Shown: positions 49,890 through 58,844, numbered from the stretch's first letter. The stretch is 64,000 nucleotides of DNA from Lipingzhangella_A rawalii (GCF_031628175.1 NZ_JAVLVT010000001.1:558001-622000), one strand, 5' to 3'. The notes: generated from the sequence alone by a model not told the origin. Translations and numbers: made by a program.

Positions 49890-51242
49890 ATGTCGCGCAC
49901 TGCCCTAGCCACTTCTCCCTCGGCCGACGATTCCGCGACCGCGACACTCGACGAGCTGCTCACGCGGGGGCGCTCCCAGGGGCACCTGTCCCTCGCGGAG
50001 CTGCGCGCCGCGTTCGGCGCGGCCGGAGTCAGCCCAGCCGACGCCCGGTCCATCCTGCGCGAGCTCTCCGAGGCCGGCGTCCAACTCGCGAACGGTGGTG
50101 ACACCCAGAGTGTGGACGAGGACACCGCCGAGGAGAGCCTGGAGGAGGCGCTGGCCGGAAACTCCTCCAGCCAGGAACTCGAACGGGTAGACACGGAGAT
50201 CGACGGCGGGGCAGCGACTGTCGAGAGCACCGACACCGCCGCCCCGGAGCCGACCGAGCCCGAGACTGCTGAGGCGGATCTGGACGACCAGTCCCCGGCC
50301 ATGGGGGACTCGGTACACACCTATCTCAAGGCAATCGGGCGCCGCCAGCTCCTGACCGCAGCGGAGGAGGTGGAACTCGCCAAGCGGGTCGAGGCCGGCC
50401 TGTACGCCGAGTACAAGCTCGGCTGGATCCACAGCTCCGAGGAGACCACCACCGACGCACCGACCGAGCAGCTCTCCGAGGAACAGCGTTCCGAACTCGA
50501 GTGGATCGCCGAGGACGGCCACCGGGCCAAAGCCCACATGCTGGAGGCCAACCTACGCTTGGTGGTGTCGGTCGCCAAGAAGTACAGCGACCGGGGCATG
50601 TCCCTGCTGGACGTGGTCCAGGAGGGCAACCTGGGCCTCATTCGTGCGGTGGAGAAGTTCGACTACACCAAGGGCTTTAAGTTCTCCACCTACGCCATGT
50701 GGTGGATCCGACAGGCCATCCAGCGGGGCTTCGCCGACTCCGCGCGCACGATTCGCCTTCCGGTGCACGTGCTGGAACTGCTGAGCAAGGTCAGCCGGCT
50801 GGAACGGGACATGCACCAGCAGTTGGGGCGCGAGCCCACGCCGGAGGAGCTGGCACACGAGCTGGACAAGACGCCGAGCCAAATCGAGGAGCTGCTGCGC
50901 ATCACCCGGCAGCCGATCAGTCTCGACTCGACGATCGGGGAGGACGGCGAGACCAGGATCGGCGATCTCATCGAGGACATCGACGCCTCCGAGGCCTCGG
51001 AGGTGGTCGACCGCCAGTTGATGGCCGACCAGCTGCGACGTGCCCTGGATGACCTGGAGCCCCGCGAGGCGACCATCATGTCGCTGCGCTTCGGCCTGAT
51101 GGACGGGCGCCCCCGCACCTTGGACGAGATCGGGAAGCACCTCGGCCTGACCCGAGAGCGGATCCGCCAGTTGGAAAAGCAGTCGCTGTCCAAGCTGCGG
51201 CATCCCAGCCGCGCCCAGCAGCTGCTGGACTTCGCCAGCTGA
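49890..51242 (+). CDS. RNA polymerase sigma-70 factor, HrdB-like (group 1/2)
   Basis: A 450-residue sigma factor. It contains a region-1.1-like N-terminal domain (about 20-70), an acidic linker (75-130), region 1.2 (SVHTYLKAIGRRQLLT), regions 2.1-2.4 (ANLRLVVSVAKKYSDRGM, FDYTKGFKFSTYAMWWIRQA), region 3, and region 4 with a HTH (DEIGKHLGLTRERIRQLEK). The presence of region 1.1 and the principal-type core suggests the housekeeping factor or a close group 2 relative. Deciding needs the rest of the genome. ATG 49890 has the strong ribosome site AAGGGAGGTG. Nearby -10 boxes of the TANNNT kind suit such a sigma factor. It is monocistronic. Confidence 0.93.
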   Translation: MSRTALATSPSADDSATATLDELLTRGRSQGHLSLAELRAAFGAAGVSPADARSILRELSEAGVQLANGGDTQSVDEDTAEESLEEALAGNSSSQELERVDTEIDGGAATVESTDTAAPEPTEPETAEADLDDQSPAMGDSVHTYLKAIGRRQLLTAAEEVELAKRVEAGLYAEYKLGWIHSSEETTTDAPTEQLSEEQRSELEWIAEDGHRAKAHMLEANLRLVVSVAKKYSDRGMSLLDVVQEGNLGLIRAVEKFDYTKGFKFSTYAMWWIRQAIQRGFADSARTIRLPVHVLELLSKVSRLERDMHQQLGREPTPEELAHELDKTPSQIEELLRITRQPISLDSTIGEDGETRIGDLIEDIDASEASEVVDRQLMADQLRRALDDLEPREATIMSLRFGLMDGRPRTLDEIGKHLGLTRERIRQLEKQSLSKLRHPSRAQQLLDFAS

Positions 51243-51255
51243 CATCGGCAACGGC

Positions 51256-51293
51256 GCGGCCGGGGCGCCACCCCACGTGACGCACCCGGCCGC
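51256..51293 (+). terminator. Terminator after the sigma factor gene
   Basis: GCGGCCGGG and CCCGGCCGC form a perfect 9-bp stem with a 20-nt loop, 13 bp past the stop. Confidence 0.6.
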
Positions 51294-51424
51294 TTCGGGC
51301 ATGCCTGGCTCTGCCCGGACATTCCCGGGCGGAGAGCCCCTCCCGCACCGGCCCAGCGCGCGTCGGGGCCGCCGGGGCCACCCAGGGGCACGCACCGTGC
51401 CGTACTGTCGTACTGGATAAGAAC

Positions 51425-51604
51425 CTAGACGAGGGTCTCCAGCACGAGAATGGTCAGCCCGATGAGGACACCCGCCGCCGCCAGCACGTAGCATCCGATG
51501 TTTCCGGTTGGCCCCGGGTCACGGGTCACCGGCCCCTCGCTGTGGGCGTCCACGTTCTTGGTCTTGGGCCGCCGAGAGCCACCAGATCCCTTCCGGGCAG
51601 CCAT
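51425..51604 (-). CDS. Small single-pass membrane protein of unknown function
   Basis: A 59-residue protein. ATG 51604 is preceded by GAGGAGTGTGG. The first 40 residues are hydrophilic and basic (MAARKGSGGSRRPKTKNV). They are followed by one transmembrane helix from about residue 40 (NIGCYVLAAAGVLIGLTIL). It resembles small actinobacterial membrane proteins of unknown role encoded near principal sigma genes, but I cannot name a family. It converges with the sigma factor gene. Confidence 0.6.
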   Translation of the reverse strand: MAARKGSGGSRRPKTKNVDAHSEGPVTRDPGPTGNIGCYVLAAAGVLIGLTILVLETLV

Positions 51605-51702
51605 ACCACACTCCTCGCTCTCGTCGATCACTGCTGACCTGTCGGCACGAGCCTACGTCGCCTCCCGGCATGGTCGGTCGTCGCATCCCGCCCCACCGCG
51701 GG

Positions 51703-52338
51703 TCACAGATGGGGCTCGCAGGCATCCAGGAGGGGGTGATAGGTCTCCTCCATCCAGTCGAGGCTCTCGCTGGCCCAGACCAGATCGTTGTCCTCCACCG
51801 CCGTCAGGAACTCGTTGGTGGCGTCGGCGCGCTCGTCGGCGACCCGTGCGGCGTCGCCCCTGCCGTCCATGGCCAGCTCGTCCAGGTCGAAGTAGTGCTC
51901 CTCAACCTCGATGAAGTCGTCCTCGCGGTAGGTGCCGTCCAGCTCCAGATCCCGCTCGATCTCGATGGCGGCGTCCTGCGCGGCGTCAACGTAGTCCACA
52001 GCGAGCGCACAGCCGTCGCGGGTGGCGCGATCGCTGCCGAGCCCGAAACCGTCGAACAGAGTGGAACAGCCGACCACGATAAGCACGACTACCACCACGA
52101 GACAGCCACCCACGCCACATCCGGCCTGACGTCGGCTGGGGCGACGGTACCCACCCCAGTAGCCTCCACCTCGGTAACCGCCGCCAGCCGAGCGGCTGCT
52201 ACGTCCACGGATGCGACGCCGGACCGAGGGCCGGTCGGATCGCGATCGGCGGGAGCGTCCACGAGAGGAACGGCGTGCGGAACTGGACCGGCCACGGGAA
52301 CCACCGGAACGGCGCTTACGGGCTTCGGTAAGCGTCAT
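51703..52338 (-). CDS. Membrane protein with basic disordered arm and acidic outer domain, unknown function
   Basis: A 211-residue protein with three contrasting parts. Residues 1-75 are a disordered, strongly basic Arg/Ser/Gly arm (RRSSRGRSRRSRSDR and similar), ending in a Gly/Tyr/Arg repeat (GGGYRGGGYWGGYRR). Residues about 78-100 are a single membrane helix with several Cys (AGCGVGGCLVVVVVLIVVGC). The rest is a highly acidic helical domain with the segments CALAVDYVDAAQDAA and DWMEETYHPLLDACEPHL. ATG 52338 follows AGGAGTGG. The arm could bind nucleic acid or acidic lipids; nothing shows which. I do not recognise the family. Confidence 0.65.
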   Translation of the reverse strand: MTLTEARKRRSGGSRGRSSSARRSSRGRSRRSRSDRPSVRRRIRGRSSRSAGGGYRGGGYWGGYRRPSRRQAGCGVGGCLVVVVVLIVVGCSTLFDGFGLGSDRATRDGCALAVDYVDAAQDAAIEIERDLELDGTYREDDFIEVEEHYFDLDELAMDGRGDAARVADERADATNEFLTAVEDNDLVWASESLDWMEETYHPLLDACEPHL

Positions 52339-52516
52339 CGGACCACTCCTAGCTGTCGAACACGACACGGGGGATGCTGGACCACAATGTCCGAATGTGC
52401 CGCATTGACGCTACCGCAGCTCCCTGCCCACCGCATCTACACAGACCCGCCACAGCGGGGACTCGCCCGGCCGATCCCGGCCACCGGTGCACGGCGCTCG
52501 GCGACCCCTCAGCCGG

Positions 52517-52918
52517 TCATGCGGCCAGGTCCCGGGGGACGCGGGTGATGCCGTGCAGGCGGTGCTCTTCGCGCAGAGTCAGGAGTCGTTCCGCCAGACG
52601 TGTCGCCCACCGCACTCGGGGCTTGGCCAGCTGGCGGCGTCGGTAGATGCGATCGGTGTAGCCGCGGACACCCACCGCGACCCGTTCGGCCGCATAGGCC
52701 GCCCGCATGGCATCCGTCAGTGCGGCATCGAGTTCGAACGCCAGTTCGCGATCCCGCTGTGGATCGCTGCGACCGGGGTGTCCCTCGCGTTCCCGATGGG
52801 CACGCAGTTCCTGCTCCGCGGCACGGGCCCGGTCCAACAGATCTGGTAGCTGCTCGGCCAACTGGCGATCCTGCGCATGCTGTTCCTGGGCCGACCCGGC
52901 CCGATCCCACCCCAACAT
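52517..52918 (-). CDS. Unknown helical, charged protein
   Basis: A 133-residue cytoplasmic protein with ATG 52918 behind GGAGGAG. It is rich in Arg, Glu and Ala and should be almost fully helical, with segments such as LPDLLDRARAAEQELRAHRE and LDAALTDAMRAAYAAERVAV. No catalytic motif or known domain is visible. It diverges from the TetR-family regulator with 104 bp between starts, so it could be a target of that regulator. It is convincing as a gene because of its ribosome site and codon usage. Confidence 0.55.
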   Translation of the reverse strand: MLGWDRAGSAQEQHAQDRQLAEQLPDLLDRARAAEQELRAHREREGHPGRSDPQRDRELAFELDAALTDAMRAAYAAERVAVGVRGYTDRIYRRRQLAKPRVRWATRLAERLLTLREEHRLHGITRVPRDLAA

Positions 52919-53009
52919 CACCGTCGTCTCCTCCCATAGCTGGAGCCCAGCCCCGACATGCCGGCACTCACCGGGCACGGCTCTCCCGGCGTCACGTGCG
53001 GACCAAGTC

Positions 53010-53015
53010 TAGGAT
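53010..53015 (+). promoter_or_regulatory. -10 element of a probable leaderless promoter for the TetR gene
   Basis: TAGGAT ends 7 nt before GTG 53023 and overlaps the alternative ATG 53014, which makes the latter less likely as the start. Confidence 0.4.
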
Positions 53016-53022
53016 GGCGGGC

Positions 53023-53700
53023 GTGAGTAGGAACAACGCGGGCCTGAGCACCGAGGCCATCGTCACTGAGGCCCTCCGGATCATCGACGGCCAGGGGCTG
53101 CGTCGCCTCACGATGCGGCGACTCGGCGACGCGCTGAATGTCGAGGCCATGGCCATCTACCACCACTTCCCCCTCGGTAAAGAACAATTGTTCGACGCGA
53201 TCGTCGCCCACATCACGGACGTGGACGACACCCCCCGCAGCGCGTCCGAGCCGGCCTCGCATGACGCTCCCGCCGAACCTGACCCCCGTTCCTGGCGGGA
53301 GCGACTCCACGACTGGGCGGAGGCCTACCGTGCGGCCCTTCTGGACCATTCCGGCGCCCTGGCACTGCTCATCAACCGGCGCGCCGACACGCCTGCGGCC
53401 CTACGGTCCCTGGAGACGCACTACGCAGCCTTCGCCGAGGCCGGGTTGGCGCCCGACACGATCCCGCGGGCAGCTGCTGCCCTGAACGCCTACGTCACCG
53501 GGGCGGTGATCCGGGAGGTGCGCACCCAGTCACCCGCCAGTCCCGATCGAGTTGCCCCCGAGACCGTGGACGGGCGTTATCCCCACGTCGCCAGACTGGC
53601 ACCCACCGAGGGCGAAGACCACGACCAGAGTTTCCGGTGGGGGCTGGAGGCCCTCCTGAGGGGGCTGGTCGGCTCCACGCACCCCACGGACCGGGCGTGA
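53023..53700 (+). CDS. TetR/AcrR-family regulator
   Basis: A 225-residue regulator. The TetR DNA-binding domain is at the N-terminus: STEAIVTEALRIIDGQGL, RRLTMRRLGDALNVEAMAIYHHF, and the final helix SFPLGKEQL-like segment seen as FPLGKEQLFDAIV. The C-terminal effector domain resembles TetR_C_1 (tetracycline-repressor-like), with RERLHDWAEAYRAALLDHSG. The start is GTG 53023 (VSRNNAGLS) because TAGGAT, the likely -10 box, covers ATG 53014. The divergent helical protein gene is the nearest candidate target. It is followed by endonuclease V 50 bp downstream. Confidence 0.86.
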   Translation: MSRNNAGLSTEAIVTEALRIIDGQGLRRLTMRRLGDALNVEAMAIYHHFPLGKEQLFDAIVAHITDVDDTPRSASEPASHDAPAEPDPRSWRERLHDWAEAYRAALLDHSGALALLINRRADTPAALRSLETHYAAFAEAGLAPDTIPRAAAALNAYVTGAVIREVRTQSPASPDRVAPETVDGRYPHVARLAPTEGEDHDQSFRWGLEALLRGLVGSTHPTDRA

Positions 53701-53750
53701 GCGTCTCCCTGGGCGTATTGCTGGCGCGTGGTGTCTGATGTCCTGGAGTC

Positions 53751-54446
53751 ATGCCTGATCCGACCCCGGCCGAGATCCTCGCCGACCCCCAACTCTGGCC
53801 CGCGGAACCACCCCAAGCAATGGAACTGCAACGTCGTCTGGCACCACAGGTGCGGTGTGAACCGCTACCGGCCCGCAGTGTGCGGCTCGTGGCCGGACTG
53901 GATGTCAGCTACGACAACACCCGGCTCGCGGCCGCTGCCGTGGTTATGGACCTCACCACGATGCGGGTTGTGGAGACTGCCACCGGCGCCGGGACACCAC
54001 GGTTCCCCTACGTGTCCGGTCTGTTCGCGTTCCGGGAGCTTCCCCCACTCCTGCATGCCCTGGACGGCCTGCGGTGTCGACCCGACGTGCTGCTCTGCGA
54101 TGGCGCGGGACAGGCCCACCCGCGCCGGTGCGGCCTCGCCTGTCACGTCGGGGTGCTGTTGAACCGGCCCACGGTCGGCGTCGCCAAGTCCCCGTTGGGC
54201 ACGCCCGGCGGAGTCCCAGAACGGGGGCGGGGCGCGTGGGCCTCCCAGCGCCACGGTGACACGGAGGTGGGACGGGTATTGCGTACCCGCAGCGGCGTAC
54301 GCCCGGTGTACGTTTCCGTGGGCCACCGCGTCACACTGGAGGACGCCTGCGCACTGACACTGCGAGCCACCCCGAGCTACCGTCTGCCCGAACCGATCCG
54401 GGCGGCCGATCAGCTGTCCCGCCGACGCCTGGCCGAGCAGCACTAG
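53751..54446 (+). CDS. nfi: Endonuclease V (deoxyinosine 3'-endonuclease)
   Basis: A 231-residue Mg2+-dependent nuclease that nicks DNA or RNA one nucleotide 3' of inosine, for repair of deaminated adenine. Active-site residues can be placed: Asp51 in GLDVSYDN, Glu96 in FAFRELPPLL and Asp117 in LLCDGAGQAHPRRCGLA. The PYVSGLFAFRE wedge region and HPRR(C/F)GLA motif are characteristic. ATG 53751 follows CTGGAGTC. Its stop overlaps the stop of the convergent alpha/beta hydrolase gene by four bases. Confidence 0.93.
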   Translation: MPDPTPAEILADPQLWPAEPPQAMELQRRLAPQVRCEPLPARSVRLVAGLDVSYDNTRLAAAAVVMDLTTMRVVETATGAGTPRFPYVSGLFAFRELPPLLHALDGLRCRPDVLLCDGAGQAHPRRCGLACHVGVLLNRPTVGVAKSPLGTPGGVPERGRGAWASQRHGDTEVGRVLRTRSGVRPVYVSVGHRVTLEDACALTLRATPSYRLPEPIRAADQLSRRRLAEQH

Positions 54447-55096
54447 GATTCGACGTGCGCGACCAGACCCCGCTCTGCGAGCCAGTCCACGACCCCGGTC
54501 GCCACCTCGCGGGGAGCGCGCGCGAGATCGTGGCGCTCTCCGCGGCGCACTATCACGGTGGTCTCCTCATCCGGTTCGGGGATCCCGAACGGGTCCGATG
54601 CCCCGTTGACCACCAGTCTGGGCACTCCGGCAGCGCGCAGTTCCGCGTCCCGAGAGCGGTGGGGTTTCCCTGGTGGGTGCAGCGGAAAAGCAAGCGCCAC
54701 CACGGCGTGCGCCCCGAGCTCGACAGCGCTCCGGCAGGCCACACGGGCCCCGTTGCTGCGCCCGGCGAGCACCAGGGGAGACTCCCCCAGTCCCGGCCAG
54801 GCACGGATCTGGCGCACCACGGTGGTCCAACTCTCGTCCTGCGGCCCGGTGTTCCCCCCGGGTGACCTACGGCCGGCTACCCGGTAGGCCTGGGTGACCA
54901 TGGCGACCGTCGCTCCCCGTTCCCGGGCCATATCCCGAGTGGCCACCAGGTCCGGGGCGTCGACACCCCCCGCGGACCCGTGGGTGAGAACCAGCAGACA
55001 GTTCCGGGCGCCGGGCGCTGTCGTCTCCGGACGGTACAACGTTACTGCCGCGGGGCCACGAGCAGTCTCAATCCGAGCTTCCAGGGGTGGGTCCAC
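54443..55096 (-). CDS. Alpha/beta-hydrolase (KANL3/Tex30 family)
   Basis: A 217-residue alpha/beta-hydrolase. The oxyanion region is LVLTHGSAGG, and the nucleophile elbow is VLAGRSNGARVACR, with Ser between Arg and Asn. The FPLHPPGKPHRSRDAEL segment is typical of the KANL3/Tex30-like family (PF20408). The late acidic residue lies in GASDPFG and the His in RRGERHDLARA, completing a catalytic triad. The start is GTG 55096, without a strong ribosome site. The substrate is unknown. Its stop overlaps that of endonuclease V. The upstream TPR gene ends 26 bp before it, so co-transcription is likely. Confidence 0.85.
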   Translation of the reverse strand: MDPPLEARIETARGPAAVTLYRPETTAPGARNCLLVLTHGSAGGVDAPDLVATRDMARERGATVAMVTQAYRVAGRRSPGGNTGPQDESWTTVVRQIRAWPGLGESPLVLAGRSNGARVACRSAVELGAHAVVALAFPLHPPGKPHRSRDAELRAAGVPRLVVNGASDPFGIPEPDEETTVIVRRGERHDLARAPREVATGVVDWLAERGLVAHVES

Positions 55097-55122
55097 GGTG
55101 TCGATCCTCGTTCTGCGTGCGT

Positions 55123-56385
55123 TCAGAGCGTGCCGTCCGGCCAGCCTTCGGGAAGGACGTGGGTGGTGCTGCTGGCGGCACGCCGCATACGTTCACGAAA
55201 GTCGTCGTGCAGGGCGCGCCCCCACAGGTAGTCGCCGGGTATTCGCAATACTTCGGCGAGCGCTGCCCGCAATGCGTCGGGACTGGTCTCCTGTGCCGCA
55301 TGGGCCGTAGCCACCGGGGCATACATTCGTGTCAGCGCGACGAAGAGCTCTCCGAGCAGCATGGGGGTGGATTCGGAGGCCACCGCCGCCGCGATGTAGT
55401 CATCCCACCACGGTGCTGGCCTCTCCGGGTCGCCTCGTCCCGGCGGTGGTTCCTGCGGACTCGTCTGCGTAGGGTCCTGGCTGTCCGGGTCGGTGTCCGG
55501 TTCCAGGAAGCCGCGGCGCAGCCGCTGCCGCACGGCCTGCGCCACGGCGGAGTCCGCGTGGTCCAGCCCGTGCTGCCACACTTCGACAGCAGCGTCGGTG
55601 TCACCGCGGAGAGCCAGGAGACGGGCGAGCAGTTCCACCGCGGCGGCCGCCGTGTCGGGATGTGGGCTGCGCCCGGACTCAGGGTCGGGTTCGCACTCCG
55701 TCAGGGCGGCCTCTGCCTCCGCGATCGCCCGTTCCACATGGGTGGCCGCCGAGAGCAGTCGCAACGGCGGGTCGGGGCTTCCCGTGCGCGCTTCCCGCAG
55801 GACCTGCTCCGCAGCCTCCAGTTCCCCGCGGGCCAGCCGCCGTTGCGCGCACTCCCGTGCCGCCTGCGCGGCAAGTTCGGGGTCATCGGCCGTCAGTGCC
55901 TGATGCCAGTGCGCCTCGGCCTGGTCCGGCTGCCCCGCGTCCTCGGCGATACGGGCCAGGCCATAGTGAGCGGTGGGGCTGTAGCGGCCCCCCGTGTCGA
56001 GGCTCAGGACCTGCTGCCAGACGTCACGTGCGGCGGCGTCCTGCCCACGCTGCTCGTAGGACATGGCGAGATGGGCCGCCGCCCGGGGGGCGAATTCCGG
56101 GTGCCCCGTGTCGATGGCGATACGCGCCGCCTCCCGCGCATCCTCGAACTGCCCGAGATCGTGGCGTACCACGGCCAGCCCGAGGGCGGCACGCGCCCGG
56201 TCGGCGCCTTGGGCGCACTCCAACGCCCGGCTGTACACCTGGGCGGAGCGTTTGAGGTAGCCATGCTCAGCCAGGTCGCGAGCCTGGGCACACAGCTCGA
56301 CGGGCGGTGTGTCCTCCCCAGCCGTGGCGTCCACATCCGCACTGCTGGAGTGGACCGGCCCGGTATGCGAGTTCGAGGTCAACAA
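55123..56385 (-). CDS. Tetratricopeptide-repeat protein
   Basis: A 420-residue cytoplasmic protein containing five or more TPR-like helical repeats between residues 28 and 280, for example AEHGYLKRSAQVYSRALEC, DLGQFEDAREAARIAI and EDAGQPDQAEAHWHQAL. An acidic Pro-rich linker (about 295-325) and a C-terminal helical domain follow. No catalytic motif is seen; it probably scaffolds partners. No ATG or GTG is available: the frame must begin at TTG 56385 or TTG 56382, with GGAG just upstream, an uncommon start. It leads into the alpha/beta-hydrolase gene. Confidence 0.8.
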   Translation of the reverse strand: MLTSNSHTGPVHSSSADVDATAGEDTPPVELCAQARDLAEHGYLKRSAQVYSRALECAQGADRARAALGLAVVRHDLGQFEDAREAARIAIDTGHPEFAPRAAAHLAMSYEQRGQDAAARDVWQQVLSLDTGGRYSPTAHYGLARIAEDAGQPDQAEAHWHQALTADDPELAAQAARECAQRRLARGELEAAEQVLREARTGSPDPPLRLLSAATHVERAIAEAEAALTECEPDPESGRSPHPDTAAAAVELLARLLALRGDTDAAVEVWQHGLDHADSAVAQAVRQRLRRGFLEPDTDPDSQDPTQTSPQEPPPGRGDPERPAPWWDDYIAAAVASESTPMLLGELFVALTRMYAPVATAHAAQETSPDALRAALAEVLRIPGDYLWGRALHDDFRERMRRAASSTTHVLPEGWPDGTL

Positions 56386-56590
56386 GGCTCCACTCTGCGT
56401 GTGCGCGCCCGGTGCGACCGGACGGCAACCGGTTCTCCTGGGAGAGTAGCGGTTCGTGATTGTGGGGTGTGCACCCTAGATTCACCTTTACATTGTAGAT
56501 TAATAAGAATGCGGCGTCGCCGCCAGCGATAGTGCACGCCACGCCAATCCGAAACGAACACGGAACATAACGCTACGCCCCGGTCCTTGC

Positions 56591-56596
56591 TAGGCT
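56591..56596 (+). promoter_or_regulatory. -10 element of a probable leaderless promoter for the MgtC-family gene
   Basis: TAGGCT ends 7 nt before GTG 56604, and the intervening GCCGGGC is not a ribosome site. The same TANNNT-N7-GTG arrangement is found at 7554 and 53010. Confidence 0.45.
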
Positions 56597-56603
56597 GCCG
56601 GGC

Positions 56604-57245
56604 GTGGAGTGGATGGCACTCGCGAAGGTTGCCGCCGCTGTGCTGCTCGGCGGCATCATCGGTTTCGAGCGCGAGGTTGAGGCGCAACGTGCGGGACTGC
56701 GCACCCATATCCTGGTGGCGCTCGGAGCCGTCCTGTTTACCCTCGCCGGACTCACCATCGACGACATCTCCCCCAGCCGCCTCGCAGCCCAGGTGGCCTC
56801 CGGAATCGGCTTCCTGGGAGCAGGCGCGATTCTGCGCGAAGGCCTCACCGTGCACGGCCTGACCACGGCCGCCTCGCTGTGGGTAACCGCGGCCATGGGG
56901 GTGGCCGTGGGGCTGGGCTCGTGGACGGCAGCGCTGGCCGCTGCCGTGATCGCCCCCCTGGTCCTGCGGGTGTTGAAGCGGGCATCGGCAGAGCTCACCG
57001 TGAACCGCCCGAACCAGCTCGTCACCCTGGAACTCAGTCCGGACCAGGATCCGGTGGACCTAGCCGCCGAGGTGAACTCCCGACTCCCCGGATCCACCGC
57101 AACCCGGCTCATGACCACGACCGAAGGCTCAACGCTTCAGCTGATGGTCCGAGCGCCCCGCACCCAGCCCGTGACCACTCTGAATTCCCAGCTACGGGAC
57201 CTACCCGGCGTGCACAGTGTCACTATCGGCAACCCGCCGACCTGA
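56604..57245 (+). CDS. MgtC/SapB-family membrane protein
   Basis: A 213-residue protein with four or five helices in the N-terminal MgtC domain and a soluble ACT-like C-terminal domain (about 135-213). Family signatures are IIGFEREVEAQRAGLRTHILVALGA and the central GIGFLGAGAILREGLTVHGLTTAAS. Members help bacteria live with low Mg2+ or in hosts, in several cases by acting on the F1Fo ATP synthase or on phosphate uptake. This copy lacks neighbouring Mg2+ transporters. The start is GTG 56604, next to a -10 box. The MEWM reading is favoured over an internal ATG because it keeps the first helix complete. Confidence 0.9.
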   Translation: MEWMALAKVAAAVLLGGIIGFEREVEAQRAGLRTHILVALGAVLFTLAGLTIDDISPSRLAAQVASGIGFLGAGAILREGLTVHGLTTAASLWVTAAMGVAVGLGSWTAALAAAVIAPLVLRVLKRASAELTVNRPNQLVTLELSPDQDPVDLAAEVNSRLPGSTATRLMTTTEGSTLQLMVRAPRTQPVTTLNSQLRDLPGVHSVTIGNPPT

Positions 57246-57404
57246 CCCCCGCCCGGGATCGAGCCACCGCACCGTTCATCCAACGGACACTGTCGCGCCC
57301 CGTACCGCTGCACGGCTGTTCTCCCCCGACTGAGTCCATGGTCTCCCACCGGGCCCGTGGCTGGCCGCCACCCACGGCCGGCCCGACGCCGAGAGGAGTT
57401 ACAC

Positions 57405-58844
57405 GTGAACCAGCCTCCCCGTACCCCCCATCGCCGATCGTTTCTTCGCAGCGGACTGGTCGTCGGCGGGGGCGCGTTCGCACTCGCGGCCATGGACGGC
57501 CTGGCGGCACGAGCCGCCCTCGCCGAACTCGACACCACAACCAGTACCACTCCCGAAACCGGCGGCTACGGTCCCCTCCGCGACGTCACCCGCACCGACC
57601 CGCAGACGGGGTTTCAGCAGACCCTCGCCCTGCCCGACGGATTCGACTTCTCCCTGTTCGGGCTGGCCGGAACCACGATGGACGACGGTCACCGCACTCC
57701 CCTGGGCCACGACGGAATGGCCGCGTTCCCCGGCCCGGAGGGCACTGTCCGGCTGGTGCGTAACCACGAAGAACGCAGCGCGCCCACAACCGCACTCCCG
57801 GCCGGAAGCCCCGCCCAGCGCTACGACTCCAGGGGCGGCGGCGGGACCTCGACCATCCAACTCCGACTGCAAGCGGACGGGACACCGCGACTGGAACGGA
57901 TCTGGCAGTCGCTGAGTGGCACCATCGTCAACTGCGCCGGAGGCCCGACCCCGTGGGGATCCTGGCTCAGCTGCGAAGAAACCACGGCAGGGGTGGAGTC
58001 CGGCTGGCAGCGCCCGCACGGTTACGTGTTCGAGGTCCCCGCCGGCGCCGGCAGCGAGGTCACCCCCGAACCGATCACCGCAATGGGCCGGTTCGTGCAC
58101 GAGGCGGTGGCCCTCGACCCCCGCAGCGGGATCGTCTACCAGACCGAAGACCGCGACACCGCCGGGTTCTACCGCTACATCCCCCAGGTGCCGGGAAACC
58201 TCGCCGCCGGCGGACGGGTCCAGATGCTGAAGGTCCGCGACGCATGGGCCTACGACACCCGCTCCGGGCAGCGCCGCAACCGACCCATGCGGGTGGAGTG
58301 GGTCGACATCGACGACCCGGATCCAGCGGAGGCCGAAAACAATCCCCAGGCCGTCTACGACCAGGGAATCGCCAAGGGAGCGGCCACCTTCGGTCGGCTG
58401 GAGGGCTGCACGTGGGGACACGGTGCGGTGTATCTCGTGTCCACCGATGGCGGCGACGCCAACGAGGGCCAGGTCTGGGAATTCCGCCCCGCCGGGGACG
58501 CGGGCGGCCTGCTCAGCCTGGTGTACGAGTCACCGGACCGGGACGTGCTGTCCTTTCCCGACAACATCACGGTGTCGCCTCGGCGAAGCCTGCTGCTGTG
58601 TGAGGACACCAGCCGCAGCGGCCCTGCCCTCCAGGGTCTGACCCGCAACGGCCAGGTTTTCCCCTTCTGCATCGACGGGGACACCGAAGACGAGTGGGCC
58701 GGAGCTACGTTCAGCCCAGACGGTTCGGTTCTGTTCGTCAACCTCCAGGGCAGCACGAGCGGCGACCCCCGCGACTCGGACAGCTACGCACGTCCTGGGC
58801 GGACCCTGGCCATCTGGGGCCCCTGGCAGGACGGCATCCTCTGA
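57405..58844 (+). CDS. PhoX-family (DUF839) exported phosphatase-like protein
   Basis: A 479-residue protein with a Tat signal (RRSFLRSGLVVGGGAFALAA) followed by a six-bladed beta-propeller of the PhoX/DUF839 family. PhoX enzymes are calcium- and iron-dependent alkaline phosphatases exported folded. Typical segments are LVRNHEERS, NCAGGPTPWGSWLSCEE, GRFVHEAVALDPRSG, YQTEDRDTAGFYRYIP and EGCTWGHGAVYLVSTDGG. GTG 57405 follows GAGAGGAG. It would act outside the cell on organic phosphates, although many family members are untested. A terminator separates it from the convergent gcvP gene. Confidence 0.9.
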   Translation: MNQPPRTPHRRSFLRSGLVVGGGAFALAAMDGLAARAALAELDTTTSTTPETGGYGPLRDVTRTDPQTGFQQTLALPDGFDFSLFGLAGTTMDDGHRTPLGHDGMAAFPGPEGTVRLVRNHEERSAPTTALPAGSPAQRYDSRGGGGTSTIQLRLQADGTPRLERIWQSLSGTIVNCAGGPTPWGSWLSCEETTAGVESGWQRPHGYVFEVPAGAGSEVTPEPITAMGRFVHEAVALDPRSGIVYQTEDRDTAGFYRYIPQVPGNLAAGGRVQMLKVRDAWAYDTRSGQRRNRPMRVEWVDIDDPDPAEAENNPQAVYDQGIAKGAATFGRLEGCTWGHGAVYLVSTDGGDANEGQVWEFRPAGDAGGLLSLVYESPDRDVLSFPDNITVSPRRSLLLCEDTSRSGPALQGLTRNGQVFPFCIDGDTEDEWAGATFSPDGSVLFVNLQGSTSGDPRDSDSYARPGRTLAIWGPWQDGIL

